A stretch of 64,000 nucleotides of DNA from JAFDZW01 sp964404255 (GCA_964404255.1 CAYOJJ010000001.1:248001-312000); one strand, 5' to 3'; positions 35,373 through 44,752 are shown, counted from the stretch's first letter. The notes: a model not told the origin generated them from the sequence alone. Made by a program: numbers and translations.

Positions 35373-35893
35373 CAACGTTCTAAAAAATAGGTTTTGAATT
35401 CCTGCAGTTCTTTGAGTTCTTCTTCAATATATTTTTCGAAGAGTATATCCCCAACTTGGGGTCGCAAGGAAGAGATTCCCGTGTCTATAAGCCGAAATCC
35501 CTGTTCGGTCAAGAGCACATTATCATATTGCTTACCAGATGAAACCGATCGGGAAATATGACGGTGTACAAAGTTTGAAGTATGTAGCTGCTCTATCTTC
35601 TTCTCAAATTCTTTAAATAGTACTTCTCGCTTCTCCACTTCATAGCTGCGATAATCAAGCGGATATAATCTCTCCATGACAAGCATCTCCGCATTACTTG
35701 CTTCATGCACATCGAGCCGAATAAACTTTACTACCAGACCATTAATACTATTAGCGAGCTTCATTTTCTCGGCTTCGGAGCCGATATCGCTTCTGGTATC
35801 ACCACTAAAAAGCTTCCCACACTCGGTATCCGAGAGGGCGACAACCACATTGTTCTCGCCCGATGAAAGCCGGTGCTGGTAATACCTCGTCAT
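35372..35893 (-). CDS. Small kinase-like protein with degraded catalytic motif
   Basis: 173 residues with the outline of a compact protein kinase or phosphotransferase fold. A hinge-like stretch MLVMERLYPLDYRS is followed by FEKKIEQLHTSNFVHRHIS, where HRD reads HRH so the catalytic Asp is lost. QYDNVLLTEQGFRLIDTG then supplies the expected Asn and a DTG in place of DFG. The N-lobe is very short, with no clear glycine loop. It is probably a pseudokinase or binding protein, but the sequence alone cannot prove inactivity. It sits between an Fe-S oxidoreductase (4 bases upstream) and a DUF1801 gene that overlaps by 1 base, so it is operonic. Confidence 0.5.
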   Translation of the reverse strand: MTRYYQHRLSSGENNVVVALSDTECGKLFSGDTRSDIGSEAEKMKLANSINGLVVKFIRLDVHEASNAEMLVMERLYPLDYRSYEVEKREVLFKEFEKKIEQLHTSNFVHRHISRSVSSGKQYDNVLLTEQGFRLIDTGISSLRPQVGDILFEKYIEEELKELQEFKTYFLER

Positions 35894-35897
35894 AGCA

Positions 35898-38090
35898 TTA
35901 TCTTACAACCTCAAGCAATATCTCCGCAATATCTTTTACTTTGACATCGTCGGTGCGTTCTTTGGTTTTTACACCGTCGGTCATCATCGTCATGCAGAAG
36001 GGGCAGGCCGAAGCAATTGTATTGGCTTCTGTGGAGAGGGCTTCCTCCGTACGTTCGATATTGATGCGCTTGCCTTGGGTCTCTTCCATCCACATCTGTC
36101 CGCCGCCGGCGCCGCAGCAGAGACCCTTAGATTGGTTACGCGGCATTTCGATGATCTCAAGGCCCGGAATCGATTCGAGCGTAGCGCGCGGTGCATCGTA
36201 AATATCATTCGAGCGGCCGAGATAGCAGGAATCGTGATAGGTCACGCGCTCTTCAAGATCTTTGGTGATCTTTAAGTCGCCTTTTGCAAGTAACTCGGCT
36301 ACGTATTCGGTGTGGTGAACGACATCGTAGTTACCGCCGAAATCACCCCACTCATTTTTGATCGCATTGAAGCAGTGCGGGCACGTCGTAACGACCTTCT
36401 TAATATTATACCTATTAAGCGTCTCGACGTTCTCTTTAATAAGCATTTGTGCGAGATACTCATTGCCCATACGACGAGCCGGGTCGCCAGTGCACTTTTC
36501 TTCTGTGCCGAGAATCTTGAAATTAATACCGGCGATCTGCATTAATTCTGAAAAAGCGCGGGAGATGCTCTTCGCACGAGCATCGAACGAACCGGCACAG
36601 CCAACCCAGAAGAGCACGAGGTCTTCTTTCTTCGGAGCGCCACGTTCTTCATAGGAAGCCATTGTTTCAATACCCAGTCCATCGGCCCAATCGGCGCGCT
36701 CGCTCGGGCTGAAAGCCCACGGCGAGAAATTATTTTCCATCGAGCTGAAGGCCGGCTGTAATTCCGGCGGGAAGTTCGCTTCCATCATCACGAGGTTACG
36801 GCGCAGATCGACAATCTCATCAACGTGCTCAATCGTTACCGGGCATTCCTGCATACAAGCCTGGCAGGTGGTACACTGCCAAAGCATTTCAGCCGGAATA
36901 TAATCGCCGATAAAATTCTTTGCATCGACTTCCTCTGTACTCATCTTTGCCTTTGCACCAAGCAAACCACCGGCTTTGGCAGGAGCAACCGTTGCAGCAG
37001 GTTCGGCATGGTGGTGGCCATGGGGATCGGCAGGCGTGGCATTCTGGCCCGGCATATTGACAGACTTGCCAGAGTAGCTTCCGCCTCTCCAGGCGGCCTG
37101 CATACCGTCTTCCCAGGAATCGAAACCAAACTTATTTTCGGCTACCAGGTGCGGAGCCTTATCGAGCATACGCTGATGCGTTGCAATGATGATCCATTTT
37201 GGATCAAGAATTTTTCCCGTCGTATTTGCCGGACAGACTGAAGTACAACGGCCGCAATGCGTACAAGTATCGCCATCGAAAAGCTGCTTCCAGGTCAGAT
37301 CTTCTATATCTTTAGCACCATACTGTGTCAGCGTTTCATCTTCGAAGTTGATGGGCTTCAGATAATTCTTGCGGCGAAGATCGGAAAAGAACACGTTGGG
37401 GATACTCGTCATTACATGCAAGTGCTTCGAGTATGGGAGGTAATTCATGAAGCCAAGCACACCAAGTATATGCACCCACCAGAATACTTCGCCCATCGTT
37501 GCCGTCTTATGACAAGGGCAAAGCATACCGGCTATATAAGAAGCTACCGGACGAACTTCGCCGTGATACATGCCCCCGGTTGCAATGCGCGAGGCATTCG
37601 TCATCATCAATGAAAGGACGATGAGTGTAATAGCATAGAGCACGACCTGGGCATCCACCTGCTCATGCTTATCGCCTTGCAGGCGCTTTACTTTGCTAAC
37701 CAGACGACGCCAGAGCGCAACGATCACCGATAAGAAAATTAAGACGACAAAGATATCCTGCGAAACCGTAATGACGGGATAAATAGGGCCGAGGAATGAA
37801 AGCGAGAAATGGCCAAGGAGACCTTCGCCGATCGATTCGATAACGGCGGCAAGCAATACTAAAAAGCCCCAAAAGATAAACGCATGAACCGGACCAGCAA
37901 CCGGGTCGCGAAAGATCTTTGTCTGTCCGATGGCAATGACCAGCGTCCGGCGCAAACGCTCGACGAGGTTATCGAAGCGGTTCGTCCATTTGCCGATACG
38001 CAGGAAGTCGATCAGCCTGCGGCTATTATAGAAGACGCCGCCAAAGGCCGCCAAAAGCACAACAAGGAATACGATCGTTTTTACGGTCAT
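35898..38090 (-). CDS. Membrane-bound Fe-S oxidoreductase (HdrD-like) with cytochrome-b-type domain
   Basis: 730 residues in one chain. Residues 1-230 have five or more membrane helices and histidines fitting a NarI/DsrM-type haem-b domain. Residues about 276-286 and 406-416 carry two [4Fe-4S] ferredoxin clusters (CTHCGRCTSVC and CTTCQACMQEC). Two CCG-type domains follow: C533, C570 and C573 in the first; C622, C658-C659, C696 and C699 in the second. Such HdrD-like proteins pass electrons between quinone and a soluble or thiol partner. A linker at 345-385 is His- and Ala/Pro-rich (HGHHH near 357-361). A -7 element lies upstream. It heads a minus-strand operon of four genes. Confidence 0.88.
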   Translation of the reverse strand: MTVKTIVFLVVLLAAFGGVFYNSRRLIDFLRIGKWTNRFDNLVERLRRTLVIAIGQTKIFRDPVAGPVHAFIFWGFLVLLAAVIESIGEGLLGHFSLSFLGPIYPVITVSQDIFVVLIFLSVIVALWRRLVSKVKRLQGDKHEQVDAQVVLYAITLIVLSLMMTNASRIATGGMYHGEVRPVASYIAGMLCPCHKTATMGEVFWWVHILGVLGFMNYLPYSKHLHVMTSIPNVFFSDLRRKNYLKPINFEDETLTQYGAKDIEDLTWKQLFDGDTCTHCGRCTSVCPANTTGKILDPKWIIIATHQRMLDKAPHLVAENKFGFDSWEDGMQAAWRGGSYSGKSVNMPGQNATPADPHGHHHAEPAATVAPAKAGGLLGAKAKMSTEEVDAKNFIGDYIPAEMLWQCTTCQACMQECPVTIEHVDEIVDLRRNLVMMEANFPPELQPAFSSMENNFSPWAFSPSERADWADGLGIETMASYEERGAPKKEDLVLFWVGCAGSFDARAKSISRAFSELMQIAGINFKILGTEEKCTGDPARRMGNEYLAQMLIKENVETLNRYNIKKVVTTCPHCFNAIKNEWGDFGGNYDVVHHTEYVAELLAKGDLKITKDLEERVTYHDSCYLGRSNDIYDAPRATLESIPGLEIIEMPRNQSKGLCCGAGGGQMWMEETQGKRINIERTEEALSTEANTIASACPFCMTMMTDGVKTKERTDDVKVKDIAEILLEVVR

Positions 38091-38114
38091 ATAAAATAGC
38101 TAAACTCGAAAGGG

Positions 38115-38122
38115 CAAAAATA
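38115..38122 (-). promoter_or_regulatory. Putative -7 promoter element of the Fe-S oxidoreductase operon
   Basis: Minus-strand TATTTTTG matches TAnnTTTG, 24 bases before the ATG at 38090. Confidence 0.45.
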
Positions 38123-38160
38123 CGCGATTTAGGGCCAGCGCTTGGTTATCGCGCCTTGGC

Positions 38161-38985
38161 TTATTGAATTGAAGCAAAAAACGCCAGAATGATAATGCCG
38201 GCCAGTATTCTATAAATACCAAAACCCACAAATGAGTGATGGCGCACATACCCGATAAGCCAACGAACTACTACCAGGGCGGAGATAAATGCCATTACAA
38301 ACCCGATACCGAGCGTCGAGAACATTTCGCTCGTAAGCAAATGGCGGTACTTCACCAATTCATAACCACTGGCCGCAATCATCACCGGAAAGCTAAGCAG
38401 GAAGCTGAATTCCGTTGCCGATTCTCGGCTCATACCACCGGCATAACCACCCATGATCGTCGCACCGGAGCGTGAGACGCCCGGAATAAGCGAAAGTACC
38501 TGCGAAAACCCTACGATCCAGGCATCGCGCATACTCATCGAATGCAGGTCTCTTCTGCTGCCGCGGCGAGCCATAATCATTTCTATTGTGATCATTATAA
38601 CCCCGCCGATAATAAGGCTCAGTGCCACCGTTGTTGGAGAAAAAAGATAGTCTTTGATCTGCTTATGAAATAAAAAGCCGATGGCGGCAGCCGGAAGGAA
38701 AGCTATGATCAAATGAGAGCGCAGATTTCCCGAAAAAGAACGAGCCTCTCTTGCAATAAGCGCCTTCCATAGCCGTTTACGATACAAGAAGCCGATCGCA
38801 AGAATAGCTCCGAGCTGGATAACGACCTCGAATAGTTCGGCCTGATCGGGGTTTGAAAGCATTTTCTGGAAGCCCAGCAAATGATCGAAAACGATCAGAT
38901 GCCCGGTCGAAGAAACGGGGATGAATTCGGTCAGGCCCTCGACAAGGCCCAAAATGAGCGATTGGATCCAGATCGGAAACGGCAT
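38161..38985 (-). CDS. uppP: Undecaprenyl-diphosphatase
   Basis: 274 residues with about eight membrane helices. The BacA/UppP signatures are present: EGLTEFIPVSSTGHLIVFD near residue 15 and PGVSRSGATIMGG in the second half, whose Glu, Ser and Arg form the active site. It removes one phosphate from undecaprenyl diphosphate on the outer face of the membrane, recycling the carrier made by UppS (4380). A -7 element lies at 39006-39013. It is divergent from yidC. Confidence 0.94.
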   Translation of the reverse strand: MPFPIWIQSLILGLVEGLTEFIPVSSTGHLIVFDHLLGFQKMLSNPDQAELFEVVIQLGAILAIGFLYRKRLWKALIAREARSFSGNLRSHLIIAFLPAAAIGFLFHKQIKDYLFSPTTVALSLIIGGVIMITIEMIMARRGSRRDLHSMSMRDAWIVGFSQVLSLIPGVSRSGATIMGGYAGGMSRESATEFSFLLSFPVMIAASGYELVKYRHLLTSEMFSTLGIGFVMAFISALVVVRWLIGYVRHHSFVGFGIYRILAGIIILAFFASIQ

Positions 38986-39005
38986 TATCCTTGCAATTGA
39001 AAGTG

Positions 39006-39013
39006 CAAACTTA
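39006..39013 (-). promoter_or_regulatory. Putative -7 promoter element of uppP
   Basis: Minus-strand TAAGTTTG is an exact TAnnTTTG match, 20 bases before the uppP ATG. Confidence 0.4.
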
Positions 39014-39161
39014 CGGATTGCCCACTTACCGAGGTAGTAAAGCAGGTAAAACTCACCATCACTGCCCGCTAAAGCATACCGCCATGGGCTAAACCTTCTC
39101 GACTGCTTCGGCGTTTTCGACGGCTACTTTATACGCACCTATTACACTAAGACCAATTTAG

Positions 39162-40988
39162 ATGAATTCCTCACGTACGACCATGATGGGCATAGGCCTG
39201 ATCCTGGTAGTTCTTTTCGGCTGGATGATCTGGAATCAGCCAAAGCGCGTTCCACCGCCACCGCCGAAACCTGCTGCACCGGCAGCGGTCGATACGGCGA
39301 AGCATACCGCCACCCCTGCTCAGGCGCCCGCCGAGCTTTCTTCAACTGTTTTTCAGGCCGATAGCAGCTCGGCGCCGAGTTCTAAATTCGTCGAAACGCC
39401 GCTCGTCAGCGCTGTCGTTTCCTCGCATGGTGGTAACGTCGTAAGCTGGGTCTTAAAACAGTATAAGACCTTCCAGCATACTCCGCTCGAACTTGTCGAT
39501 CATAATACTCATTCCGGCGATGTGAATTTGGTCTTCGTTGCGAGCGATGGTAAGAAAGTCTCGACCAAAGACCTTCATTTCACGATCGAAGATAATAGCC
39601 AGAAAACGCTTGGCTACCATGACTCAGTAACGATCCGAATGATGGCAACGGTCGATTCGCTCGGCTCGATCGAAAAGCTCATTCGTATTTATTCCGATAA
39701 ATACCTCCTGCGCGTCGAATATAAGCTTCATAATTTAAACTCGAAGATCGCCGGCTACCGGTATACCCTGGCTGTCGATAATCCGATACCTTATAATGAA
39801 GCTCATTCCGAAGAAGAGTCTGCTTCGGCCAATGCTGCTGTGATGACTAAATCTGGTATCGAAACGATCGATGCCAATAAGAACGATAAAGTCGAGCAGA
39901 AATCTTTTACCGGCGATGTGGAATTCGTCTCGGCTCGCACTAAGTATTTCCTCGGTGCGCTCATCCCCCGCTATCCGCGTCCGGTGGGCAGCGATATTAC
40001 CGGCACTTCCCATGCTGTTGGCGAGAATGGACGAGTGGAGAGTTACACGTTGAATGTTTCTATCCCTATCGCTTCACTGGCGAAGGATTCAATGGCAGTC
40101 GAGTATTATCTCGGCCCATTGGAATACGATCGTGTTTCTTCGATCGATCCACCACTTAACGATGTAATGGATTTCGGATGGAGATTCCTCGTTCGCCCGA
40201 TAAGCGTCTATGTTCTCTTCCCATTCATTATGTGGCTCCATAGCTTTATTGCTAACTGGGGTCTGGTAATCATCGTCTTCTCGATCGCTGTAAAGCTTGC
40301 AACGATGCCCTTCTCCCGCAGCCAGATGGCCGCGATGAGAAAGATGCAGGCCTTACAGCCGCTGATGAATGACATCCGCGACAAGCACAAAGAGGATCCA
40401 AAAAAACAGCAGGAAGAAACCTTTGCGCTTTATAAAACATACGGCGTAAACCCTGCTGGTGGCTGCTTACCATTATTACTGCAGATGCCGGTACTCTTTG
40501 CTCTGTATGCAGTGCTTCGTAATGTTATTGAACTTCGCCAGGCGCCGTTCTTTGGCTGGATCACCGATCTTTCCTTGCCGGATGCACTTATTAAATTTGG
40601 TACACATATACCGATCCTCGGCGAACAGCTTTCCGGACTTACGTTATTAATGGGCGCTACAATGCTCATTCAGTCGGTCTTTCAGACGACCGATCCGCGC
40701 CAGAAGACAATGGCCTACATTATGCCGATCTTCATGACGGTGCTCTTTAATAATTTGCCGTCCGGTGTGGCATTGTACTATTTCATGTTCAACCTCTTCG
40801 GTATTGCACAGCAGCTCTACAATAAGAAATTCCTGCCGCCGCTCGATCTCGAAGAATTGAAGAAGAATGCCAAGAATAAAAAAGGCTTCATGTCGAAAAT
40901 GCAGGAAATGGAAAAAACTGCCCGCGAACAGCGCCAGAATGCAATGGCCGGAAAGACTCAGCCACCAAGCCGCAAGAAAAAAGGCTGA
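39162..40988 (+). CDS. yidC: Membrane protein insertase YidC
   Basis: 608 residues. An N-terminal helix (MGIGLILVVLFGWMIWNQP) is followed by an Ala/Pro/Thr linker and a large periplasmic domain (about 75-330, beta-rich with VSSHGGNVVSWVLKQYKT). The insertase core (about 350-590) has five helices, including WGLVIIVFSIAVKLATMPF and the NPAGGCLPLLLQMPVLFALY motif, and a Lys/Arg-rich tail. It inserts inner-membrane proteins, alone or with SecYEG. Here it is followed by a strong terminator; the usual neighbours rpmH and rnpA are not seen upstream, and mnmE is next but one. The length is typical for a Gram-negative YidC. Confidence 0.95.
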   Translation: MNSSRTTMMGIGLILVVLFGWMIWNQPKRVPPPPPKPAAPAAVDTAKHTATPAQAPAELSSTVFQADSSSAPSSKFVETPLVSAVVSSHGGNVVSWVLKQYKTFQHTPLELVDHNTHSGDVNLVFVASDGKKVSTKDLHFTIEDNSQKTLGYHDSVTIRMMATVDSLGSIEKLIRIYSDKYLLRVEYKLHNLNSKIAGYRYTLAVDNPIPYNEAHSEEESASANAAVMTKSGIETIDANKNDKVEQKSFTGDVEFVSARTKYFLGALIPRYPRPVGSDITGTSHAVGENGRVESYTLNVSIPIASLAKDSMAVEYYLGPLEYDRVSSIDPPLNDVMDFGWRFLVRPISVYVLFPFIMWLHSFIANWGLVIIVFSIAVKLATMPFSRSQMAAMRKMQALQPLMNDIRDKHKEDPKKQQEETFALYKTYGVNPAGGCLPLLLQMPVLFALYAVLRNVIELRQAPFFGWITDLSLPDALIKFGTHIPILGEQLSGLTLLMGATMLIQSVFQTTDPRQKTMAYIMPIFMTVLFNNLPSGVALYYFMFNLFGIAQQLYNKKFLPPLDLEELKKNAKNKKGFMSKMQEMEKTAREQRQNAMAGKTQPPSRKKKG

Positions 40989-41007
40989 TCTAAAAAAATC
41001 TATTTAT

Positions 41008-41035
41008 AAAAAGGCTGGTATATACCGGCCTTTTT
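41008..41035 (+). terminator. Terminator of yidC
   Basis: Stem of 12 bp (one G-T pair) formed by AAAAAGGCTGGT and ACCGGCCTTTTT with loop ATAT, followed by more T residues. Confidence 0.9.
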
Positions 41036-41044
41036 TTATGTATG

Positions 41045-41503
41045 CTATTTTCTATACTGGATAAGAATGCTTAGCGAGCGATCCTTCGTATATTCAAGCT
41101 CAATAGCATAAGAATTCATGGTGAAGCAAGTCTTTGTAGGTACTTTCTGTCTGACCCTCTTATAACGATTATCAAGAACCGTAACGAGAGAATCAAATAG
41201 TTGTGTTGTGGCGGAATCTGAACTCCAGGAAAAACGATCGAGTATATTATTTTTCTCAAATACCGATAGCATATATCTCCCGCCGATTTTAAACCAACGA
41301 ACCGCATCCTGAAAAAAAAGTAGGTCTGGGTTTCCCGTAGAATACCAGTGTTTTACCGTTAGAGTCGTTAAAATCTCCTTGTGCAATAGGTGTAACGGTT
41401 TCTATTTTTTTGGAATCACATCTAATGTAAAGGCTACATCATCCGAGTACCTGTCGGAGCAAAAACATAGCGCCCCTATTAAATATATAATTACTAATTT
41501 CAT
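41045..41503 (-). pseudogene. Small exported-protein gene broken by two compensating frameshifts
   Basis: From ATG 41503 the frame reads a signal-like start (MKLVIIYLIGALCF) for 33 codons, then stops at a TAG (41404-41402) just after an A7 run. The +1 frame reads on as IETVTPIAQGDFNDSNGK and TLVFYGKPRPTFF up to a T8 run near 41310. The original frame then resumes with QDAVRWFKIGGRYMLSVF and runs to the stop at 41045. The joined product would be about 152 residues. One added A in the first run and one removed T in the second would restore the whole protein. Homopolymer sequencing errors are a strong alternative to a real decayed gene. No family was recognised. Confidence 0.6.
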
Positions 41504-41584
41504 TATTAAAGACTATTCTTCAAATATAGCACTTAGTAAGTGCTGACACCCTACTATTAGTAATCGTGTTCTTGTTAAGCTACA

Positions 41585-42880
41585 ATGTCGCTTACAACGC
41601 TGACTGATACGATCTGCGCGCTTTCTACCCCGCTTGGTACGAGTGCGCTAGCAACGCTCCGGCTTTCCGGTGCGGATGCGATCGTTATTGCTGCAAAATG
41701 CTTGCAATCACCTGAGCGTCTCATTACTGCACTTGGTGGTGAATCTATTTATTCCACTATTAAAGATATTACGGGCGGACATATCGATGATGTCGTGCTT
41801 TCGGTCTGGAGAGCGCCGCGTTCGTATACCGGCGAGGACATTGTTGAATTTCATACCCATGGTTCTCCGGTCATAACCGATCTCTTGCAAAGGCAGCTCA
41901 TCGCCCATGGGGCGCGGCTTGCAGAGGCAGGCGAGTTTTCGCGCCGGGCCTTTATGAATGGTAAGCAATCGCTGCAGGAGCTGGAGCGAACGCTAATGAG
42001 GCTCGATGCATCGAGCGAGGATTCGCTTTCGAAAATAGAGCCATTATTGCAAGCAAAGTTTGATAGATTACGCGAAGTATATGACGATTGCATTTCATTA
42101 CTTGCGCAGGTAAATGCAGAAATAGATTTTGGTGAATCAGATCAGGTGGAGCTTTCGGGATTCGCTGCACAGATGGGAGCCATACGCCACAAGCTTTCCG
42201 AGCTTGTGGCCCGATCGGTAAATCAGCAATTAAATAAAGGCTATTTTTCTGTTGTGCTCACAGGGCCGCCGAACGTCGGCAAGAGCAGTCTCTTTAATGC
42301 TCTTATTCGCTATGAGCGCAGCATCGTCAGCGATATTGCCGGTACGACCCGCGATTACATCGAAGCCTTTGTGATGCTTGAGGGGTTTAAAGTGAAGATC
42401 ATCGATACGGCGGGGTTAAGGGACTCGGCAGATTCTATCGAAAGCCGGGGTATCGCCCTCGGAAAAGATATTGCAGAAAAGGCTGATATTGAGCTTCGTA
42501 TGACCGACCCTGCAACGAGATCCGTGCGTGCAGCAACCGGACAAATTCTTGTTCATAATAAGTGCGATCTCGATGGATTTAGCGATGGCATTGCTATATC
42601 CACGGTAACCGGTCAGGGAATGAAAGAGCTTATATCATTGATAAAGAATGAGATAGCTGCTATTGACCAGGGACGTACCAGCTATAACATAGCTGAAACG
42701 GAACTTGCCACGATAGAATCGGTTCGGCAAAGACTCAATAATTCATTGATAAACAAAGAGTTATCCTTAATTGCCGAAGATCTTCGCTTTTCGGCCGATG
42801 CCATTGCATCGTTGCTTGGGTTTCGCATTACAGATGATAATTTAAATTATATTTTTACAAAAATGTGTATTGGTAAATAA
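41585..42880 (+). CDS. mnmE: tRNA uridine-5-carboxymethylaminomethyl modification GTPase MnmE
   Basis: 431 residues. The N-terminal tetrahydrofolate-binding domain opens with DTICALSTPLGTSALATLRL. The GTPase domain has G1 GPPNVGKSS, G2 DIAGTTRD, G3 DTAGL and G4 NKCD. The C-terminus keeps the catalytic CIGK, preceded by Met where most have Phe. With MnmG it makes the cmnm5U34 modification of tRNA anticodons. It is slightly shorter than the typical 450-460 residues, mainly between G3 and G4. mnmG starts 51 bases downstream, the common pairing. Confidence 0.94.
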   Translation: MSLTTLTDTICALSTPLGTSALATLRLSGADAIVIAAKCLQSPERLITALGGESIYSTIKDITGGHIDDVVLSVWRAPRSYTGEDIVEFHTHGSPVITDLLQRQLIAHGARLAEAGEFSRRAFMNGKQSLQELERTLMRLDASSEDSLSKIEPLLQAKFDRLREVYDDCISLLAQVNAEIDFGESDQVELSGFAAQMGAIRHKLSELVARSVNQQLNKGYFSVVLTGPPNVGKSSLFNALIRYERSIVSDIAGTTRDYIEAFVMLEGFKVKIIDTAGLRDSADSIESRGIALGKDIAEKADIELRMTDPATRSVRAATGQILVHNKCDLDGFSDGIAISTVTGQGMKELISLIKNEIAAIDQGRTSYNIAETELATIESVRQRLNNSLINKELSLIAEDLRFSADAIASLLGFRITDDNLNYIFTKMCIGK

Positions 42881-42923
42881 ATAGGATATATTTATTTACT
42901 ATTTATACATTATAATCAGACAA

Positions 42924-42939
42924 CGTTCCACGTGGAACA
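42924..42939 (+). other. parS-like palindrome overlapping the mnmG start codon
   Basis: CGTTCCACGTGGAACA: 42925-42938 is a perfect 14-bp palindrome, and the 16-mer differs by one base from the common parS form TGTTCCACGTGGAACA, the binding site of chromosome-partitioning protein ParB. The mnmG GTG (42932-42934) lies in its centre. No parA or parB gene is in the window. Confidence 0.65.
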
Positions 42940-44752
42940 TTACATTGCAGATATTATAGTGGTTGGTGGCGGCCATGCCGGTATTGAGGCAGCGGCTGCA
43001 GCTTACCGTATGGGGCTGAAGGTCCGGCTCCTGAGTCTGCACGCCGATAAAGTTGGAGAGCTTTCCTGCAATCCCGCAATAGGTGGTACTGCAAAAGGTC
43101 AGGTTGTTAAGGAAATAGATGCACTGGGCGGGCTCATGGGTAGGATTACCGATGAAGCCGGCTTGCACTTTAGAATGCTTAACCGTTCTAAAGGCCCGGC
43201 TATTTGGTCTCCACGGGCTCAGGTTTCGAGGAGCCAGTATCCCTTAATTGCTCAGCGAGTACTAAAAGAGTTAGACCCCGAAATGATCCTCGAAGCAAAC
43301 GTCCAGAAAATCTGGATAGAGCAGGGGACAGTAAAGGGAGTCGTTCTTTCCGATGGTACCAAGTATGGGGCAAAGGCTGTAATTATCTGTGCCGGTACCT
43401 TTCTCAATGGGGTAATGCATACCGGCCTTACCAAGACCATTGGTGGCCGATACGGCGAAGAACCAACCAGCTTAAGAACTGAGCCGGAAGGTGCACTTTC
43501 CCTCGTATCATATCGGCTTAAGACGGGGACTCCTCCCAGAATTTCTCTTAAGAGTATCGATACTGCCTCCCTTGAAATACAGGAAGGCGATCCTAATCCC
43601 GTAGCTTTTTCTTCCAAGACCACCTCCGAAGTAGCTAATAAGATCCATTGCTACATCACCTATACCTCAGAGGTAACTCATAACGAGCTTGCCAAAGGCT
43701 TTGCCGAATCTCCAATGTTTACGGGGAAGATCCAGGGCAAAGGACCCCGGTATTGCCCCTCGATCGAAGATAAGGTAACCCGTTTTCCGGATAAGCTCCA
43801 GCACCATCTCTTCCTTGAACCAGAGGAAGAAGATGGAAATGTGGTCTATGTCAATGGATTTTCTACCAGTCTGCCGGCTGAAGTTCAGGTAGCTGCGCTG
43901 AAGACAGTGCCCGGTCTTGAAAATGTGGTAATGCTCAGACCAGGCTATGCTGTCGAGTATGATTACTTCCCGGCCTTTCAGCTATATCATACCCTTGAAT
44001 CTAAATCTGTCTCCGGGCTTTACTTTGCCGGTCAGGTAAATGGCACTTCAGGTTATGAGGAAGCCGGCGCTCAGGGATTGGTAGCCGGAGTAAATGCTGC
44101 GGCTAAGCTAAAAGGCTTACCTGAATTTATCCTTGGCAGGGACGAAGCTTATATAGGGGTACTGGTTGACGATCTTATTAATAAAGTGCAGGAAGAACCC
44201 TACCGTCTTTTTACTGCCAGTGCCGAGCATCGGCTAATCCTCAGGCAGGATAATGCCGATATCCGTCTCAGTAAAAAAGCTTATGAATATGGTCTTATCG
44301 ATCATGAGACCTATACTGAAGTCTGTAATAAAAAAGAATCAATAGATAAGCTTATCTATTGGACTGAGACTACCAGGGTACCCTCGTTACAAAATGCTGA
44401 GCTTAAGCAGAGCATAAAAGCCCAGATGGTTTCCGGAGGTATATCTATAGAGAAGTACTTAGCAGAACTGGAGAATCCTTTTAATGATCTTAACCAAGCC
44501 GTTCTTGAAGGAGCGTCCATCGAGATCAAGTACGAAGGTTATATTAAGCAGCATAGGAACCAGATCGAGCGGATGCATATCCAGGAGCAGAAAAAAATAC
44601 CCCATAGTTTTTCTTTCAGATCGCTTAAAGCGTTGAGCAGCGAAGCACGGGAAATTCTTGAAAAAGTGCGACCAGAGACAATAGGGCAAGCATCACGTTT
44701 GCCGGGTGTGGCTCCAACCGATCTAACCATCCTGATCGGATCACTTAAATAA
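42932..44752 (+). CDS. mnmG: tRNA uridine-5-carboxymethylaminomethyl modification enzyme MnmG
   Basis: 606 residues. The FAD site ADIIVVGGGHAGIEAAAAA begins 6 residues from the start, so GTG 42932 is the natural start. Family blocks are present: SCNPAIGGTAKGQVVKEIDA, TGTPPRI, GPRYCPSIEDKVTRFPDK with the catalytic Cys, and the C-terminal RPETIGQASRLPGV. With MnmE it uses FAD, methylene-tetrahydrofolate, glycine and GTP to modify U34 of several tRNAs. The start codon falls within a parS-like palindrome, and a second palindrome begins directly after its stop. The usual follower rsmG is not there; murQ follows instead. Confidence 0.96.
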   Translation: MEHYIADIIVVGGGHAGIEAAAAAYRMGLKVRLLSLHADKVGELSCNPAIGGTAKGQVVKEIDALGGLMGRITDEAGLHFRMLNRSKGPAIWSPRAQVSRSQYPLIAQRVLKELDPEMILEANVQKIWIEQGTVKGVVLSDGTKYGAKAVIICAGTFLNGVMHTGLTKTIGGRYGEEPTSLRTEPEGALSLVSYRLKTGTPPRISLKSIDTASLEIQEGDPNPVAFSSKTTSEVANKIHCYITYTSEVTHNELAKGFAESPMFTGKIQGKGPRYCPSIEDKVTRFPDKLQHHLFLEPEEEDGNVVYVNGFSTSLPAEVQVAALKTVPGLENVVMLRPGYAVEYDYFPAFQLYHTLESKSVSGLYFAGQVNGTSGYEEAGAQGLVAGVNAAAKLKGLPEFILGRDEAYIGVLVDDLINKVQEEPYRLFTASAEHRLILRQDNADIRLSKKAYEYGLIDHETYTEVCNKKESIDKLIYWTETTRVPSLQNAELKQSIKAQMVSGGISIEKYLAELENPFNDLNQAVLEGASIEIKYEGYIKQHRNQIERMHIQEQKKIPHSFSFRSLKALSSEAREILEKVRPETIGQASRLPGVAPTDLTILIGSLK

